Shown here piece by piece: positions 48,441 through 60,390 of a stretch of DNA of 64,000 nucleotides (positions are counted from its first letter, which is position 1; the number at the start of each line of letters is the position of its first letter). The notes beneath the pieces were generated by a model. That model had not been told where the DNA came from. It did no database searches and saw only the letters and a list, made by a program, of their open reading frames with translations. The translations under genes and the position numbers were made by a program. Source of the DNA: Acanthacorydalis orientalis (Eukaryota; Arthropoda; Insecta; Megaloptera; Corydalidae); contig CM068319.1 in NCBI GenBank assembly GCA_034766995.1, forward strand, positions 17,772,422-17,836,421. Reading direction: 5' to 3'.

Positions 48441-48530
48441 AGACACAAATGTTCTTCATTCATAAAAAGTCTTCAGTATATCTTATGAGAATTTGTGTAT
48501 TACGAAGTTAACCATTCGACTGTTGATTTG

Positions 48531-48652
48531 GTTTTCACTCTGGAGATATTAAGTTCATCAACAACTCTTCTTTTATCGGTTTGGTATTCCCACTTTTGAT
48601 ATATCAATTTTGATTTAAATTGTTTTCACCCTAGAGATATTGAGTTCATTAA
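48531..48652. repeat. direct repeat, 91-bp spacing
   Basis: GTTTTCAC(T/C)CT(G/A)GAGATATT followed by (A/G)AGTTCAT at 48531-48559 and 48622-48650. Confidence 0.75.
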
Positions 48653-50317
48653 ACATGGATCATATTTAGTTCGAGATAAGTATTCAAAGTACCTAATTAA
48701 GAATGTACTGTAAATGATATAAAGTATCAGAAATAAAGCCAGTAGTGATTGTACAATCGTCATAATTTTACACTAATTTTAAAATTTATTATTTAGGTAT
48801 CGTTTTAACTATCGATAATAATGATAGTAATTGGATCAGATGAATTCAGTCAACTGTATGTGTTTTACATATTCTATGTAGTGTTATCTTAGCTATGTTT
48901 CTAAGTCGTTTATAGAAGAAATAATTATTACTGTTTCATTCCGGTACCAATTTCCTGAAAAATAAGGGACTTACTGAATTAATTAAAATAATGTTTCTTT
49001 TAAATAAATATTTCTTTCTGACTAAATAGTTTCGTTATCTGTACTAAAACTAAACCACATATTTATTCTCAAATATTTTTTATTATTCTCCAATAAAATC
49101 CAAAATTCTATTAAACATAATATTTTTTTACTTAACATCTTATATTCAACTCTTCAGCATATACTTTCAATTTATACAAAAATATATATTCATCTCAGCG
49201 AGAAATACAGTTAAAAAAGTTCTCGTTCGCAAAGGGTTCAAACTATCCTTCAAGAAATATTCTAATAGAACATATTTTTGCTTATAATTGTAAAATCGTA
49301 TTTTTATTTAAATTAGGAAATGGTTATTTTCAATGACCTTAGTTGACAATGTGCCCTCAAATGTCAAATAACTAATTAACTATTATGTAACATACTTTAA
49401 TGTCATATGATATGTAATCAAATCCATATTTGGCTAGTAGGAATATAATGTTGTACACAAACTGTTCTGAAAATTTTATAAAAATTTAGAGATGTAAAAT
49501 AAATAAAAAAGAATTATATTTTTTGGATATTGTGAGAAAAATGATAAAATGTTTACAAACCTTAATTAAAATAAACAATTATCAAGTATTGAACATTTTG
49601 ATAAGATTTTTTGTTAATTCTGAAGAGTTATTTATTTATGAAAATAAATGAAACTTAATATAAATAAATGTACGTTCTTGGAGGTACAGGATGTTTTAAT
49701 TGTCATTCATTATTTTTTTTGTTTAATTTTCTTATAAGTAAATGCGGGTACTGGATGCTTAATAATTATTAATAACTGACAATTACTAATCACTTAATAT
49801 TTTAAAAATTGTTTTTGCTATTAATAATCGTTATTACATCAGTTTTATAACGGATGTTATATTTAATATACAAATACTAAAATACTGATAAAAATTACAT
49901 TTTCCGCTCAATTTTAATTGACAATTTATCGTAAATTATGCTTTCGTGTTGTTATAATATTTACCATCAATTATGCTGCCTTAGTACTGTTTTAATTCAA
50001 ACTGACAAAGAAATTATATTTATATAAGAGTTTGACTCTTTATTTGTTTATAACCCACATTTTAATAATGCTATACTCAATAAATCGACTTGTTAACTGT
50101 TGAACCAGAACGAAAAACATAAAATTACATCAGTACGATATGTAAACATGTAAGATAAACATTATTCAGCTTATATAATTTTCCATTTTATTGCCAGTTT
50201 GAAGTTCATTACATCAACTGTTTATAAATGTACAGGATAATGATTTGTTTATAAACGTAACGATGTCATTACAAAATATAATTATGAATTACTAATTACA
50301 AATGTGATTACTTTATA

Positions 50318-50328
50318 CATACACACAC

Positions 50329-50384
<56 letters not shown>

Positions 50385-50386
50385 TA
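50318..50386. repeat. (CA)-(TA)n microsatellite
   Basis: CATACACACACAT lead-in, then TA. Confidence 0.95.
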
Positions 50387-50619
50387 AAACACCGATTTTT
50401 CCAGTGATTGTTATAAATAAATTATGTTTTATTTAGAACGATATCATATTTGAAATGTTTGCCGAATGCACACGGTTTTATTTACAAGTCATTACTTCAA
50501 AATAGCTCTGACATAAACCAGTCATTCCAGAAATATGCCAAATATATCTTGTTTTTCTGGTTGTCACTGCGAATGGAGACTTCAAAATATTATTTTTTGC
50601 ATAGAGACACGACAGATTA

Positions 50620-50621
<2 letters not shown>

Positions 50622-50713
<92 letters not shown>

Positions 50714-50761
50714 AGTGTGTGTATGTATATATATATATGTATGTATATATATATATATATT
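50622..50761. repeat. (TA)n-(GT/GTAT) compound microsatellite
   Basis: About 85 bp of pure TA, then GTGTGAGTGTGTGTATG and further TA. It ends under 50 bp upstream of candidate microexon B, so length changes here could affect its branch-point region. Confidence 0.96.
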
Positions 50762-50777
50762 AATATTTTAATTTATA

Positions 50778-50808
50778 ATTGTAATTTACATTTTCCTTTT
50801 TGTTGCAG
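50778..50808 (+). promoter_or_regulatory. 3' splice site of candidate microexon B
   Basis: TTACATTTTCCTTTTTGTTGCAG, preceded by a TTGTAAT branch-point-like word. Near-identical to the tract before microexon A. Confidence 0.6.
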
Positions 50809-50839
50809 GTAAGTTGAATATATTTACTATTCGTGTAAC
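50809..50839 (+). CDS. candidate microexon B with ratchet site
   Basis: Thirty-one bases between CAG (50806-50808) and the donor AAC|GTAAGT (50839-50845). Like A it starts GTAAGTTGAA, so CAG|GTAAGT again forms a ratchet point. In the phase that keeps it open it reads (G)-K-L-N-I-F-T-I-R-V-(T). Compared with A, Asn (AAC/AAT), Ile (ATT/ATA) and Arg (CGA/CGT) codons change silently, Leu/Phe, Ser/Thr and Phe/Ile change conservatively, and one codon (Cys in A) is missing. This is the pattern expected from two coding exons under constraint. Both start in phase 1 and end in phase 2. The protein is not identified. An alternative is that both are copies of a repeat carrying a splice-like end, but similarity does not extend far beyond the splice signals. 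Confidence 0.55.
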
Positions 50840-50850
50840 GTAAGTACAAA

Positions 50851-52339
50851 GTACAAGTTAAGAGAAAAATATTATTTCAAAGTATATTCATATATAAAAA
50901 TATGACATTATCATTAAGATAATATCGGAAAATTGTACACTCTTTCCTTATGTTCTTTTGTACTGATTTTAAATATCGTATAAAAATAGCAGGATTATAT
51001 AAAAGAATATTTAATTAAAGTTGAAAAAGAAATGATAGTCTATTAATGATTTAAAATACTAATGCTTTTGTAATATTAATTGATTACGGAATTCATTTTA
51101 ATTGATGTTTATTACTTTTATTATTTTTGATTTTGTCACTATTTGTTTAAAAAATCTTACATAAAAATTAAACAGTTTATTCAACAAATTTTAGTTTCCA
51201 CTATTGTAAGTTTTTAAAACACTTATTGTAAAGAAATGCTTTAGAACATTTGTTTGAATTCTTTTTGACTTTTTATACCATGGTTATAGAATCAGTAAAA
51301 ATTGAATGTAGTCACTCACAGTAGTAAATGTATGTATTTGAAACTTTTTGAATTTTTAGCAAATTTTATAAAGTGGTATATTTAATTAATTTAAGTCTAT
51401 ATCGATATAATGGTAGTGAATGTAGGTCATTTTAAAGTGAATATTATTAGATTCATAAGTTTGTAAAAAAATGTAAAATTGAATTTTCGCAAAAGAGAGA
51501 AGATCGGTTACAGATAGTCCACGTAAATTCCATTTCACTACTCAAGAAAAGATCTATTTAATAGAAATAGGTGTAATCAGTGACTGTCGATTAAAAAGAA
51601 TTTTAATAGTGGAAAGAGCTGAAATTTCGAAATCAACTTTTGTACATTTTTTTAATGTATATCTATGAACGTTGGAAGTTAGTACAAGATTGATACCTAA
51701 ACTTGTAAGCGTAATTCAAAAATGTTACAGGATGAAGTGCCTAAAGCTTAAAAAGAAGATGTAGTCGCTTGTGTGGCACTATTGTTCTGTATTATTGTCT
51801 ACATTCAAAAAGATTCTATGGAAGAGGCTAAAAAAGATAAAATCTCTTAAAAAAAATTCTGTGAATCAAAGAAAGAAACAGATAATATTGATCATGTTTT
51901 GTGAAAGATTCTTGTAATAGAATTCATTGTTATTCAGCTAACATATTTGTTATGTGCGGCGATTGCTACAAGTTATCATGGAAATGTATCAAGAAAAATT
52001 AGTCAATGAGTTAGTTACACGATTACACTCCGATTCGTACTACTTTTGTAACAGAAGTTACTATTTGCGAATGTAGATTTAGAGATTAAAAAAACACCCA
52101 TTTTTATAACTCAGATTTAGTCTCAGAAAATTACTTTATATTCCATTTTTTTGAATTATATTGTATTCTTAATAATTTAGCCAATTATTCTAATCTTTTG
52201 CCCTATTTACATCAATCTCTAGTGAAAAAGCGTTACAGAATTCTTCGCTTTTCACTTCCACCACAACAGAACCTACTATTCATGAATACAGTTTTCCAGA
52301 GATTGAATATAAATTTCTCGATCCAGATTTTCTAACAGT
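50851..52339. other. AT-rich stretch
   Basis: 51480-52080 has a somewhat more coding-like composition (for example K-D-S-M-E-E-A-K-K-D-K around 51810-51840 on the plus strand), but frames are short and I name nothing. Confidence 0.35.
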
Positions 52340-52830
52340 GGGAGATTAACAATATATTGAGCCCTGGACGGTGAAACTATATGGGCCCTTTCACGTAGGC
52401 GCATTTTTGAAATAGCAACAAAAAAAAATTATAATAAAATAAAATCGCTTACATATTAAGATTTAAAACTTGTATTTCCCACGCTAATAAACATGTGCAT
52501 GGGTCAACAACAAATAATAAACGATTTAGGTTAGTATAAAAACAATTAACAATAAACGCACATAAATTTTGTTAAGACCTTTAGGAACAATTATCAGAAA
52601 TTTATTCTAGCTTAGACCACGATGAGTATTTACTCAAGATCTAAACATCAAAACTGAAATTCATGGAATGGATAACGTTATTATAAAAATTAACCGAAAA
52701 TATCTTGATGTAATTTATATGATATTTTAAGTTTGCTTGTTAATTTGGAGCTCTTTAACAGGGCTCTCTCACTCCCGGGACCTAGAGCGACCGCCCAGTC
52801 CGTCTCCCCTTTAATATGCAACTGGACCCT
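52340..52830. other. possible hAT-type relic
   Basis: GAGCCCTGGACGG at 52359 and GGGCCC at 52382 on the left, and a GC-rich GCTCTCTCACTCCCGGGACC segment followed by CTAGAGCGACCGCCCAGTCC at 52763-52802 on the right, stand out in AT-rich DNA. GGGCCC/GACCTAGAGC-type ends are seen in some hAT elements. No transposase fragment and no 8-bp duplication could be shown. Confidence 0.25.
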
Positions 52831-53195
52831 AAACTTTACTTTTGATATTAAAATTGAAAATTGATTTCGAAAAATAATATCCAATTCGAATAAAGAAGGC
52901 TATCAAGAGGAACAACACTTGTGAATATTTTCTTTGGTCATGTACAATCTCTCAGTAATAGTTTTAAAGAATATGTTTGTATAAAAAAGAGATATTATAT
53001 TGAAAATGTTTTTTAAGCCCCTCTTCTATACCAGATTACAAATTATTGGACCTTATTATTAAAAAAAAAAACATTACCGTAAATAAATACATTTTTCATG
53101 TATATACAAGGATACATACATTTTTCGTTTATTGAATTTCGTTTCATTTGTATATTTTCTGCAGCGCTTCATTCTTTTATTCAAGGCTGTCTATG

Positions 53196-53244
<49 letters not shown>

Positions 53245-54742
53245 ATGTGTGTGTGTGTATTCTGTATTCTGTCCGTGAATGCATGCATAAATTAAATCGA
53301 ATAACAGTCTTTTTGATACAGCCATTAGATAAGTGGATGAAGGTGAAACACAGTATTTTTGTCGTAAACATCGTGTAATATTTTCAACAGCGTTACCGAA
53401 ACAGCATAATTAAAGTGAATAAATTAGCTTCGTTTCCACAAATAGTAATTTCAGGAAACATACAGTTATTTACGTCGCTAATTATATTATCCATACAGTG
53501 TATGTACATATTTAAACAGTGTATACGCGCGTAATATTAAGCAGAATTCTCTCTCTGTACTTAATTTCAAATTCTACTCTTTAAACGAAACGTGTAATAA
53601 TGTGTCGTTTTTTTTGGAGAAATAATGAAGTCTTACATACCAGTCGATCAGATGAAATAATAATTATTTTCTGGTTAATATTTGTATGTTTTTTCATAGT
53701 TTCCGCAATGTGCGTTTAAAAATATTAAGTCGAATTATTATACTTCAGCACACTGTTTACTGTTTCAGTACGGAATGATTAATTGAACAAAGTTTAAGAT
53801 TAATATAATTTTTTTGAAAAATGCTTATCTTGTCATTTATCACCTACTACAAAAGAGTTGTGAGAAGCTTTTGTAGCAGAGAGTACGAGCTTTGAATACT
53901 TAAAAGACGTGAGAAGGTTGATCTAAGATCCGTTATAATTAATTGTCTTTTATCACTGTCACTTTCTGTTTGAAATTATTTTCTTTTGTACAGTGTTCGT
54001 ATACATGCTGTGTATAATTTTATTATGACAAAGAGTTTGTATTGTTTTCTGTAATAATAATTTTTTAAGCAGATTTATTTGTGTGTATATGAAGACGTTT
54101 CTATAATTAAAGACAAATATTTTATCTAAAATGTTTTATTGGAAAAATCATAAAATCTGTATTGATTTTCAACATTCTCTGTCAATGTTTTTTAAACTTT
54201 TCAATTATACTGCGTTTTGTATTCCAGTAGCAAAGAGTTCTTTATCTCTTACGTTGATATCGAATTTATTCGTATGAGTTATCCATGGAGTATATCGATT
54301 TTTAATAATCAAGAAGTTTGTCAATTATTAATTAACTATAGTTGAGCCAATATTAATGATATTATGATTTATTAAGTTATCCTACAAATATTTACGCATT
54401 TTAATCAATAAAGCAAAGGGTACATAAAATAATTGAAACCAAAATAATTGCTATTTTTATCTACATTAATTTTCCCTATCTCTCTGTTAATTTTTAAGTA
54501 GAATTTTGAATTCAAAAAAGTATCTTAAATTAAATACATTCTGTAATGTTTAGCTTCATAAACTTTATAATACTATGACCCCTCAGAACGTAGGATGAAT
54601 ATAGGTGATCCCTTGTCGTTTTCTACATGAGAATAATTAACAAGATTAAAAGAGTTTAAGTAAGTAACATTTCACCTAATTGACAGATTACCTTCTATTG
54701 TAAATATATATATATGTATACTGTGATCTCAATGAAAGGACT
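52831..54742. other. AT-rich stretch
   Basis: No gene recognised; 53500-53960 is moderately less AT-rich. Confidence 0.45.
53201..53260. repeat. (TA)n-(GT)n compound microsatellite
   Basis: TA run, then GTGTGTGTGTGTATGTGTGTG. Confidence 0.96.
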
Positions 54743-54897
54743 TTAACACTTTGATCGTCTCGTCACCCAAATCTGGATGACAGTTAAGTTTCCGTAAGGG
54801 CCCCGTCACCCAATTGTAGGAAACACTTCTTTTCAACAAATTATGCAGGGTTTTACAAATAATTTGGAAGTTTTTATTTGTCACAAATATTTAATAG

Positions 54898-54898
<1 letters not shown>

Positions 54899-54948
<50 letters not shown>
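54899..54948. repeat. (TA)n microsatellite
   Basis: 50-bp TA array inside the piggyBac-like element at 54747-55412. Confidence 0.95.
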
Positions 54949-54954
<6 letters not shown>

Positions 54955-54990
54955 TAGATAAAAAACTTTTTTTAACAAAAATATTTAATA

Positions 54991-55185
54991 TCATGTTACT
55001 TTTGTATGATATTCGCTGAAACAATTCAAACAAAGCTATGGTGTTTTTGAACAACTAGGACAATATGTTCCTGTCTTTTTTTGAATTTTTCCTAGCTTTT
55101 TGTCGTTCCAAAGTTCGCTTGATTTTCTGATAACAGATGGACGCACATTATTCTGATTTTTTTGCCTTGTGGATTTTTTCTTATT
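54991..55185 (-). pseudogene. piggyBac transposase C-terminal Cys-rich domain
   Basis: The minus strand reads a basic and polar linker (R-Q-K-N-Q-N-N-V-R-P), S-S-E-L-W-N-D-K-K, and then C-P-S-C-S-K-T-P, a TAG, and L-C-L-N-C-F-S-E-Y-H before TGA at 54993-54991. C-x2-C ... L-C-x3-C-F-x-x-Y-H is the cross-brace zinc-binding module at the C-terminus of piggyBac transposases, which recognises the subterminal repeats of the element. The one in-frame stop and the missing catalytic core make it non-functional. Confidence 0.9.
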
Positions 55186-56636
55186 TTTAAATTGTTAGTC
55201 GTTTCTCCTTTAAGCTTTTGGACATTTTGTTGGATCTAATATTTTGAGGATGTAACCATTCCTTTACATTGAAAATAGGAAAAAAATGTTTTTAAAATAG
55301 TTCGAATTAAACAAACGGATCAATTATAAGCATATTGCTAGTGCGTCATGCCGCACTGTAGCGTGGATTTGGGCCCCGCTGGAAACACTATCTACAGTGG
55401 GCGATCAACGTGTTAATAACTTTTCTAAAAATTAACCATCAATTTGTGCTATAAAAGAAAATGATTAATTGTAGTTTTTTCTAACTTTAAATTCTTTTTA
55501 GTTTTTTTTTAAAAAAAATAAATAATTTTTATCCCTTTTTGTAATTTCTCTTAGATTGATAAATACAGCTCTAATTTACTTTTATAGTCTGTGCACGGTG
55601 TTTTATTCTGTTTAAAAAGTGTTGTAATGACTTGAAAAGATAGCCATACAATACAAAGCCCAGAAAGTATGATGGGCGAGGAATATGTTTCCATTCAAAG
55701 ATGTTATTTTTTAATTGAACATTTTCTTGATAACGACCAGCTTTGATTCAACCCGTGTTTGTAGTTTATATAAGCTTAGACCTTTTGAAAGGGTAACTTT
55801 AAAATGACATACTTAATAAACTGTAGTGACACTTTTGTCTTTAATATAAAATATAAGCTTTAAAATCGAATTCGTTTATCATTTAAAACTGTTTGCGAAC
55901 ATCTGAATCATAGAATTCCGTAAAAAAATCTAAACTCTTTAAAAACAATTCGACTGTAGTGTGAAAACTGTCTTGTTATAGAATGACTCAATTCTCTTCG
56001 TTATTTATTGTTGAGTAGTCAAGACTGTTAGTTCTAATACAAGACTTATTACGCTCAATTTCGTGGTACAATTGGTTCAAGTGACCGTTCTAGTTTATGG
56101 AGGTCGATGTGTTTGAATCAAATTTACGATCATCTATCTCGGATAAGAGTAGTTTAATATTCCGTTCACTTCCATTCGAATAAATGTTAACGGAATGTTA
56201 ATTTCGACAACAAACGTACTCGTATCTTATTTCTAAACTATTAGATAATGTTTATTTTTGAAGACATTCGGCGTACAAATAAATAAAAATTAAAAACGTT
56301 TGATGTGATGAAAGTGAACGTTCCGCAAAAAAGTTTTCAATCAATACATAAACGTACGTACAGTATGTCCTATGAAATATTTATCTGGGAAAAGTTTTCT
56401 CGTCTTTTTTTTTCAATTTCCTTACAAAATAATATCTTTTATCAAACGTTGTGTATCTTGTATCGTCGCACATCTACTTAAAACTATATTTTCAACATTT
56501 ACATTGAATATTAAGTAAAAATTCATATATCAAGTGAAAGTTCATAAAATCGATATTTTTTTTTACTCCGCTGCTTCTCTTTGGAAATAAACACCACGTG
56601 CTACCGTAATATGTAACGAAAGATTTGATTTATAAC

Positions 56637-56638
<2 letters not shown>

Positions 56639-56699
<61 letters not shown>
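56639..56699. repeat. (TA)n microsatellite
   Basis: 61-bp pure TA array. Confidence 0.96.
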
Positions 56700-56702
<3 letters not shown>

Positions 56703-58167
56703 CCGAGAAAATATATTATAGCAGCATATGGTGATATTTATGAATGGTTTAGCAGATCAAAAGGGGCAACATTTGTAAGACGTTTGTATGTGTATATTTG
56801 TTTACTTTCATTTATTTTTAATTATTTAGAATAAAACTATAAATACTTATATAAATTTAATATTTTTTTTTATTATTTAAAACATTAAAACTTTTATCTT
56901 GAAACTGAAAACGGTTATCGTACTAAGAACACATTATTTAATTTTAATATAATTTAATATTTGAATTCTATTTTGAAATGTACTTAAATAATTATTTTTT
57001 TAATAACAAGAAAATTATATAATCAATTTTGATCTGTCTTGTTATTTCGAATCAAAAGGTAGCACCCTACAAAAACAATTTAATAATTTCCGTTTTTTAC
57101 AAATTACTATTATTCATTTTGCTTCTAATTAACTAAAAATTTTAATATCAATTTTAAATTAGTGTTTATTTTATACTCACTATATTTATGTTATTACCAG
57201 AATAATTGTTGAATTCATTCGAAGAAAGTACATATTGTCGAAAGGATCTATTTTCTTTTAGAGTTCTAAAATAAACTATTTTTTTAAAAAAATATATGTA
57301 TACACTTTTTATTATTATAATCATGAGTTTCAATACTTATAATTAAATAAAATTATTTTGTCATAAAATATTCGTGTTATGTACGAATTTTAGAAAGTTA
57401 AAAAATATATTTCAATAAAATTATAATAATTTCTTGAAGTTAGTAATAATTTAAGAGATACATGAATTTTAATAAATGTATATTTTGAAAAATTACTGAA
57501 TTTATTCGAATAAAAAAATATCATGGAATAAATAAATTGAGATAAGAATTTCGTATCTTTTTTTTAAAAAAACGGAAATAGATTTCGGAAAATCAATAGA
57601 TTTAACGAACTGAATAAAGAGAACGTAAATAAATATTTATTATGAATGATATTTAAATATTTTTCAAGATGAGCAACTATTTGATTAATGCTGGTACAAT
57701 GTTTAACTCTACTTGGACAAACTTGAGTGTTTCATACGAACGTCGTCAAATATGTTGATGACGTGTTAAGCTACTTCTGTTAACAACCTAATAAGAGGCC
57801 CTGTATAAGTTTTACCCTGTTATTACCGGTCATCACATCCTTCACATGTTGGTTGAGAGGTCCAGAGCGAATGCGGAATGTGTTCGGTAGGAAGAACATC
57901 ATTTGTTGTCGACTGTTTCACTCCCGTTGCATAATTCAATGTAGAACTCGGACCGTTAGTAAACAATGTCAATTACAGATACTTTATATATTGTCTGAAC
58001 AATTTATATCCGAGAGAAGATGTATATCACTTCTTCTGTTACTCTGCTACTCGATTGAAACGGAATGTTACTGGTTCACTTGAGTGTATTTGATTTCTCT
58101 CATATTTGGTTATTAAATATATCACTTTATGGAATATCTTGAATAATGCATATTTTTTTTACATGTA

Positions 58168-58169
<2 letters not shown>

Positions 58170-58210
<41 letters not shown>
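58170..58210. repeat. (TA)n microsatellite
   Basis: 41-bp pure TA array. Confidence 0.95.
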
Positions 58211-58212
<2 letters not shown>

Positions 58213-58952
58213 GTAATCTTATAATCATTGTAAATTTTAAAAAGTTGATAAAAAACTAAAAATATTAAATTAATAAATATTTATTTTTTTTGTGTATTAT
58301 TTAAAATATCAACCAAAATTACATAACTAAAGGGAACGAAACAACTAACTAAGGATATAAAATTTCATATAATAAAAATTTATTGATAAAATTGAAGCTC
58401 AATTAAACTGTTACATATTTGATAGTTTTATGAAGTCTGTACGAGTTTCCTTACGACTTACTAGTAAAAGTTTTGACGATTTACAGCTCTATTATTATGA
58501 AATCTAGATTCGCCAGATCAAAGAATGTTCAGGAGGAAGTTATTATCGTCATGAACACGAAATATAATATCCGCAGTTGAATTTAAACGTCTGTATAGTT
58601 CAAACTATTCAATAGAAATATTTTACTGGAATGTATGTGAAATTGTTACTTAGTAATAAATGTAAGAATCGATTTTTAATGTTTGTTCACGTTTCCCTTT
58701 TTCATATAAATGTATGTAGTTGAGTTGAATTTTATAAATGGAGAAAAAATTACGAATTTAAAAAGGAAGTAATATTCAAAGAAATGTAACGAAAGAATTT
58801 TTAAGAACTAAAATAGGAACTTAATTCTTTTCTTATGTATGAAATAAATAAAATGTTTTATTAGATTCTGCATTTTTATGAATACTTACTAATCATAACT
58901 GAAATAACTCGTTAATCATAACTTTTTCAGTAAGCATTAAATTATATAATAA

Positions 58953-59183
<231 letters not shown>

Positions 59184-59480
59184 TTAGAAAATATTGTATA
59201 TATTGTCGGCAATGAAATTTTGGAATGTAAAAAATAATTATATTTCAGTGTAATAATATATATGTACACAAATAACAAATTCACTGGAATTAAAAATTAA
59301 CCTTGGCAAAAACATTTTATGTAAATTGTAAAACGTAGTTTTTTTTTTAATTACTAAATTGTGTTGAATTGGATTTGTATACATTTATACGTCCTGTTCT
59401 TATATATAATTTGTATTTTTTAAATAAATTATACAAAATGATAACATTAACTCGTGTGTATTCTCTTTGCAGTAAAATTG

Positions 59481-59481
<1 letters not shown>

Positions 59482-59524
<43 letters not shown>
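59482..59524. repeat. (TA)n microsatellite
   Basis: 43-bp pure TA array following a CTCTTTGCAG word. Confidence 0.95.
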
Positions 59525-59528
<4 letters not shown>

Positions 59529-59690
59529 AAACAGTATTCAGTATAGTGCAAGATTATACAAGCGTAACGTATAATAAAACTAATGATTTATTAATAAATT
59601 GCTTCTCGTTTCAACGGACTCGCAATTTAATTTATAAAGTAGCTTTTTTTTAATTATAAAGTAACCAAACTGGCACACAAGCAACGTTAC

Positions 59691-59960
59691 GAACACAAAA
59701 GGAATAACGAAGGATTTAACAAAACGGCAATAGAATGAACATCAGCTAACCGCTCATCCTACACCTGGATTATATGTGGTCGGCAGATTCCAATAGATAA
59801 CGATTATATGTCACCACCCCGGAGGATGATATTAAAAGTTTTATCGTCGTTTGGACACAGTTTCCCTTTCTAATGGAACGCCGGAAGGGCGTCACGTGCC
59901 TTTAATGCTTTTGGGACACTTTGTAGAATACGCGATTATCTACGATTATCAAATTTTTTT
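59691..59960. other. GC-richer island, possible regulatory DNA
   Basis: One of the least AT-rich non-transposon segments, with GGAACGCCGGAAGGGCGTCACGTG-type sequence (59876-59899) containing a CACGTG E-box, and several GATTATC words. No open frame. It could be an enhancer or the end of an unrecognised element. Confidence 0.3.
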
Positions 59961-60100
59961 ATAGCTTTGAACGCGAATATCTTTGATATTATTTAAGGAA
60001 ATTAAATCGCCGGTTAGTAATAAATACACAATTTCAAAGAGATTACATAAACGTAGACATGTATATTAAAAATCAGTATTACAAGATTATATTTACTTTA

Positions 60101-60102
<2 letters not shown>

Positions 60103-60163
<61 letters not shown>

Positions 60164-60168
60164 CATAC
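60103..60168. repeat. (TA)n-(CATA) microsatellite
   Basis: TA array, then ACACATACATAC. Confidence 0.95.
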
Positions 60169-60311
60169 TTACACAGTTGTTCCACAAAGATGATGCATAA
60201 TTGTATATATAGATAGATAGATTTAGGAATGAAAATTAATAAAATAGACATACATTTGTAGCGTTTTTCGATGCTTCATTGAAGATATACAAATGGAAAC
60301 ATTATGGAAAG

Positions 60312-60370
<59 letters not shown>

Positions 60371-60389
60371 GATATATATGTATATATAG
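60312..60389. repeat. (TA)n with GATA interruptions
   Basis: Ends directly at the left terminus of the Tigger relic at 60391; the element's TA target may lie within it. Confidence 0.95.
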
Positions 60390-60390
60390 A

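Larger units (their letters stand above)
47910..50777. other. AT-rich stretch before candidate microexon B
   Basis: Four microsatellites and a short direct repeat at 48531. No coding signal. Confidence 0.45.
54747..55412 (-). mobile_element. piggyBac-like element, 666 bp
   Basis: TTAA at 54743-54746 and 55413-55416. The left end reads CACTTTGATCGTCTCGTCAC and the complement of the right end CACGTTGATCGCCCACTGTA: CAC(T/G)TTGATCG is shared. It keeps the C-terminal part of a piggyBac transposase on the minus strand and has acquired a TA array (54899-54948). Together with the N-terminal remnant at 47118 it shows complementary deletion derivatives of the same superfamily, though the termini differ, so they are different families. 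Confidence 0.9.

Noticed and set aside
50450..50812. 120-codon plus-strand frame ending at the microexon B acceptor
   Set aside because: Largely TA-array translation. The overlap with the acceptor is incidental.
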